From NCBI RefSeq assembly GCF_027484205.1, contig NZ_JAIXUB010000015.1, positions 310,001 through 374,000 of the forward strand: a DNA stretch of 64,000 nt, in the 5' to 3' direction. Below are positions 60,197 to 64,000 of this stretch, piece after piece (positions within the stretch are counted from its first letter, which is position 1; every line of letters begins with the position of its first letter). This DNA comes from Flavobacterium sp. (GTDB lineage: Bacteria; Bacteroidota; Bacteroidia; Flavobacteriales; Flavobacteriaceae). A program made the translations under genes and the position numbers. Below the pieces are notes generated by a model. That model worked only from the letters and a program-made list of their open reading frames with translations, was not told the origin of the DNA and ran no database searches.

Positions 60197-60742
60197 ATGA
60201 TGAAAGTTACAAATGAATTTTTAATTCCATTTATAGGATTAAAGTTAGGAAAACATCAATTTGAGTATCAAATTAATAAAAAGTTCTTTGATAGTTTTGA
60301 TTATCACGAATATGAAGATTGTGATATCAATGTAAATGTAGTTTTAGAGAAAAAAAGCACCATGTTAGAGCTTTCTTTCAAACACAAGGGTACAATTTAT
60401 GTGCCTTGTGATTTAACAAACGAAATGTTTAATCTTCCAATAAAAGGGAAAATAAAATTAGTTGTTAATTTTGGAGATGAGTTTAATAATGATAACGAAG
60501 AGTTATTGATTTTGCCTCATGGTGAGCATCAAATAGATATATCACAATATATATATGAGATGATAGTTTTATCTGTTCCATTAAAAAGAGTTCATCCTGG
60601 TGTAAAAGATGGTACTTTGCAATCTGAAGCAATAGAAAAATTATCTAAACTAACAATAAAAGAACAAAAAGAAGAGAGTAAAAAAGAAGAAAATACTGAC
60701 CCACGTTGGGACAAATTAAAACAACTATTAACGGATAAATAA
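60197..60742 (+). CDS. DUF177/YceD-like protein
   Basis: Immediately upstream of rpmF; VPCDLTNEMFNLPIKGKIKLVVNFG, DPRWDKLKQLL; start moved inside the ORF because 60152 lies in a promoter-like motif. Confidence 0.85.
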   Translation: MMKVTNEFLIPFIGLKLGKHQFEYQINKKFFDSFDYHEYEDCDINVNVVLEKKSTMLELSFKHKGTIYVPCDLTNEMFNLPIKGKIKLVVNFGDEFNNDNEELLILPHGEHQIDISQYIYEMIVLSVPLKRVHPGVKDGTLQSEAIEKLSKLTIKEQKEESKKEENTDPRWDKLKQLLTDK

Positions 60743-60751
60743 TATAGTAAA

Positions 60752-60946
60752 ATGGCACATCCTAAAAGAAAAATCTCGAAAACAAGAAGAGATAAGAGAA
60801 GAACTCATTACAAAGCAACTGCTGCAACAATTGCAACTTGTCCTGTAACAGGCGAAGCGCATTTATACCACAGAGCTTACTGGCATGAAGGAAAAATGTA
60901 TTACAGAGGTCAAGTTGTTATTGATAAATCAGTAGCTGCTGCTTAA
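60752..60946 (+). CDS. rpmF: 50S ribosomal protein L32
   Basis: [22 protein letters not shown]. Confidence 0.97.
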   Translation: MAHPKRKISKTRRDKRRTHYKATAATIATCPVTGEAHLYHRAYWHEGKMYYRGQVVIDKSVAAA

Positions 60947-60965
60947 TATATTTTTAAATATACAC

Positions 60966-60998
60966 TTAAACTCTCACTACAATGTGAGAGTTTTTTGT
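60966..60998 (+). terminator. Terminator after rpmF
   Basis: aaactctcac tacaat gtgagagtttttt. Confidence 0.8.
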
Positions 60999-61088
60999 TT
61001 TTTATAAAATTTAATTATAACTAAATAATTTTTTGTAAATTCCACCTCTTTTAAAATTTACTTTTTAAAGAGATTATAAAATAGTAAT

Positions 61089-62087
61089 ATGAGTACAATT
61101 ACAGCCGCAATTACCGCTGTCGGTGGTTATGTTCCAGATTTTGTTCTTTCAAATCAGGTTTTAGAAACTTTGGTTGACACTAATGATGAATGGATAACAA
61201 CAAGAACAGGGATAAAAGAGAGAAGATTATTAAAAGAATCTGGTAAAGGAACTTCTTATTTAGCAATAAAAGCCGCTCAAGATTTAATTAAAAGAGGGAA
61301 TGTAAATCCTGCAGAAATTGATTTAGTAATCATGGCTACAGCAACTCCTGATATGCCAGTTGCAACAACTGGTGTATATGTTGCAACACAAATAGGTGCA
61401 GTAAATGCTTTTGCATATGATTTATCTGCGGCATGTTCTAGTTTTCTTTATGGAATGTCAGCTGCTGCTGCTTATGTTCAATCGGGTAGATATAAAAAAG
61501 TATTATTAATTGGAGCTGATAAAATGTCTTCGATTATAGATTATACAGACAGAGCAACATGTATCATTTTTGGTGATGGTGCTGGTGCAGTTTTGTTTGA
61601 GCCTAATAATGAAGGGCTGGGATTGCAAGATGAATTTTTACGTTCCGATGGAATTGGTAGAGAATATTTAAAAATTGATGCAGGAGGTTCTATTTTACCT
61701 GCTTCAAAGGAAACAGTTGAAAATAGTCAGCATTATGTTTTTCAAGATGGTAAAACTGTATTTAAATATGCGGTTTCGGGTATGGCAGATGTGAGTGAAA
61801 AAATAATGGAGCGTAATAATTTAACTAAAGACGATATCAATTGGTTAATTGCGCATCAGGCTAACAAAAGAATTATTGATGCTACTGCTTCTAGAATGGG
61901 ACTTGAAGAAGAAAAAGTATTAGTAAATATTCACAAATATGGTAATACAACTTCAGGAACATTACCATTATTATTGAGTGATTTTGAAGATAAATTTAAA
62001 AAAGGTGATAACCTAATATTTGCTGCGTTTGGTGGCGGATTTACATGGGGTTCGATTTACCTTAAATGGGCATACAACAAACAATAA
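61089..62087 (+). CDS. fabH: Beta-ketoacyl-ACP synthase III
   Basis: TRTGIKERRLL, DLSAACSSFLYGMSAAAAYV, WLIAHQANKRII, GNTTSGTLPLLL. Confidence 0.97.
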   Translation: MSTITAAITAVGGYVPDFVLSNQVLETLVDTNDEWITTRTGIKERRLLKESGKGTSYLAIKAAQDLIKRGNVNPAEIDLVIMATATPDMPVATTGVYVATQIGAVNAFAYDLSAACSSFLYGMSAAAAYVQSGRYKKVLLIGADKMSSIIDYTDRATCIIFGDGAGAVLFEPNNEGLGLQDEFLRSDGIGREYLKIDAGGSILPASKETVENSQHYVFQDGKTVFKYAVSGMADVSEKIMERNNLTKDDINWLIAHQANKRIIDATASRMGLEEEKVLVNIHKYGNTTSGTLPLLLSDFEDKFKKGDNLIFAAFGGGFTWGSIYLKWAYNKQ

Positions 62088-62113
62088 AAAACTATAACTA
62101 AAAACAAATAATT

Positions 62114-62593
62114 ATGGATTTAAAAGAAATTCAAAACCTAATCAAATTTGTATCAAATTCAGGTGTTGCTGAAGTAAAGTTAGAAACTGGTGATATTAAA
62201 ATCACTATACGAACTACTTTAGAAGGTAATACTCCAGATATAACTTATGTTCAACAAGCTCCGATGCAACAAGCTGTGCCGCAAATTGCTCAAGCTCCAG
62301 TTTCTCAAGCTCCAGCTGCTCCAGCGGCAACACCAGCAGACGATAATGCAAAATATATTACAGTAAAATCTCCAATGATTGGAACATTTTATAGAAAGCC
62401 AGCTCCAGATAAAGCTCCGTTTGTAGAAGTTGGTGCAACAATTGGAAAAGGTGATGTGTTATGTGTTGTTGAAGCAATGAAATTATTCAATGAAATTGAA
62501 GCAGAAATTTCAGGTAAAATTGTTAAAATTTTAGTTGATGATATGTCTCCAGTTGAATTTGATCAACCTTTATTCTTGGTTGACCCATCTTAA
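62114..62593 (+). CDS. accB: Acetyl-CoA carboxylase biotin carboxyl carrier protein
   Basis: [37 protein letters not shown]. Confidence 0.97.
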   Translation: MDLKEIQNLIKFVSNSGVAEVKLETGDIKITIRTTLEGNTPDITYVQQAPMQQAVPQIAQAPVSQAPAAPAATPADDNAKYITVKSPMIGTFYRKPAPDKAPFVEVGATIGKGDVLCVVEAMKLFNEIEAEISGKIVKILVDDMSPVEFDQPLFLVDPS

Positions 62594-62596
62594 TTT

Positions 62597-62684
62597 AGGT
62601 TTCAGATTTTTAGGTTTTTAGTACTGTGTAGATTTCTAATTATCCAAAAATCCAACAATCCAATTGTCTAATAATCTAAATTAA
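62597..62684. repeat. Degenerate word-repeat spacer between accB and accC
   Basis: agatttttaggtttttag...attatccaaaaatccaacaatccaattgtctaataatct. Confidence 0.45.
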
Positions 62685-62690
62685 AAGAAG

Positions 62691-64000
62691 ATGTTTAAAA
62701 AAATATTAATTGCCAACAGAGGTGAAATTGCTCTAAGAGTAATTAGAACTTGTAGAGAAATGGGCATTAAAACAGTAGCGGTTTACTCAACAGCTGATGC
62801 CGAAAGTTTACATGTGAAGTTTGCAGACGAAGCAGTTTGTATTGGTCCACCACCAAGTAATTTATCTTACTTAAAAATGTCAAATATTATTGCAGCAGCA
62901 GAGATTACAAATGCTGATGCAATTCATCCAGGTTATGGTTTTTTGTCTGAAAATGCTAAATTTTCAAAAATTTGTCAAGAACATGGAATCAAGTTTATTG
63001 GTGCTTCACCAGAAATGATTGATAGAATGGGTGATAAGGCTACTGCAAAATCAACTATGATTGAAGCAGGAGTTCCATGCGTTCCAGGTTCAGAAGGGAT
63101 TTTAGATTCTTATGAAGACGCTGTAGAAGTTGCTAAAAAAATTGGATATCCAGTAATGATGAAAGCAACTGCTGGAGGTGGAGGTAAAGGAATGCGTGCT
63201 ATTTGGAAAGAGGAAGATTTGCTAAAAGCATGGGAAAGTGCTCGTCAAGAAGCAGCAGCAGCATTTGGAAATGACGGTATGTACATGGAAAAACTTATTG
63301 AAGAGCCACGTCATATCGAAATTCAAGTTGTTGGAGATTCTTATGGAAAAGCTTGTCACCTTTCAGAAAGAGATTGTTCTGTTCAAAGACGTCACCAAAA
63401 ATTAACCGAAGAAACACCTTCACCATTCATGACTGATGAATTACGTCATAAAATGGGTGAAGCTGCTGTAAAAGCGGCTGAATATATTAAATATGAAGGC
63501 GCTGGTACGGTTGAGTTTCTAGTAGATAAACACAGAAATTTCTACTTCATGGAAATGAATACTCGTATCCAAGTAGAACACCCAATTACTGAACAAGTTA
63601 TCGATTACGATTTGATTCGTGAGCAAATTCTTGTTGCTGCTGGTGTGCCGATTTCTGGTAAAAATTATTTACCTCAATTACACTCTATAGAATGTCGTAT
63701 AAACGCTGAAGATCCATATAATGATTTTCGCCCTTCGCCAGGAAAAATTACAGTTCTTCATGCTCCAGGCGGACATGGTGTACGTTTAGATACACACGTT
63801 TATGCTGGATATACAATTCCTCCAAATTATGACTCTATGATTGCAAAGTTGATTACAACAGCGCAAACACGTGAAGAAGCTATCAATAAAATGAAGCGTG
63901 CTTTAGATGAATTTTATATTGAAGGAATTAAAACAACTATTCCTTTTCATAGACAATTGATGGATGAACCAGATTATGTTGCGGGAAATTATACAACTGC
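62691..64000 (+). CDS. accC: Acetyl-CoA carboxylase biotin carboxylase subunit, truncated by window edge (absent from supplied ORF list)
   Basis: [71 protein letters not shown]. Confidence 0.96.
   Translation, partial: MFKKILIANRGEIALRVIRTCREMGIKTVAVYSTADAESLHVKFADEAVCIGPPPSNLSYLKMSNIIAAAEITNADAIHPGYGFLSENAKFSKICQEHGIKFIGASPEMIDRMGDKATAKSTMIEAGVPCVPGSEGILDSYEDAVEVAKKIGYPVMMKATAGGGGKGMRAIWKEEDLLKAWESARQEAAAAFGNDGMYMEKLIEEPRHIEIQVVGDSYGKACHLSERDCSVQRRHQKLTEETPSPFMTDELRHKMGEAAVKAAEYIKYEGAGTVEFLVDKHRNFYFMEMNTRIQVEHPITEQVIDYDLIREQILVAAGVPISGKNYLPQLHSIECRINAEDPYNDFRPSPGKITVLHAPGGHGVRLDTHVYAGYTIPPNYDSMIAKLITTAQTREEAINKMKRALDEFYIEGIKTTIPFHRQLMDEPDYVAGNYTT

Overview
AT-rich chromosomal window from a Bacteroidota, most likely Flavobacteriaceae (TAnnTTTG promoters, T9SS C-terminal domains, GIN-domain protein, Flavobacterium-like gene content). 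Most of it is ordinary housekeeping sequence: glmS (3' end), TonB receptor plus SGNH lipoprotein, atpD-atpC, bioF-bioD-bioA plus a KAS II-like gene, recX, bioB, ribF, pth, rplY, prs, tRNA-Leu, a galactan/galactose locus (GntR, galM, two GH53, GH2, galK, galT, SSS symporter), umuC/umuD, lepA, a lipoprotein/DoxX/GIN cluster, dusB, an FtsX-type permease, rbfA, an epimerase-like VOC gene, tRNA-Met(CAT), ribE, pdxA, DUF177-rpmF-fabH-accB-accC (accC runs off the right edge). Three T9SS-type secreted metalloprotease genes and one giant T9SS adhesin-like gene lie at 12.9-28.9 kb. I do not see a complete defence island, CRISPR array, prophage or IS element. The most unusual signal is a population of small palindromic/inverted-repeat elements of several families in intergenic DNA, two of which appear to be carried in frame inside protein-coding genes (bioF and the KAS II-like gene). 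Two divergent copies of a ~95-nt element share conserved flanks around completely different hairpins. Other leads are a pentapeptide-repeat/membrane gene bracketed by near-identical ~30-bp repeats, a 66-aa protein with a PID-CTERM-like sorting signal, and candidate operators upstream of the galactan locus and the GIN/DoxX cluster. All calls come from reading the sequence and the supplied ORFs; no database search was run.
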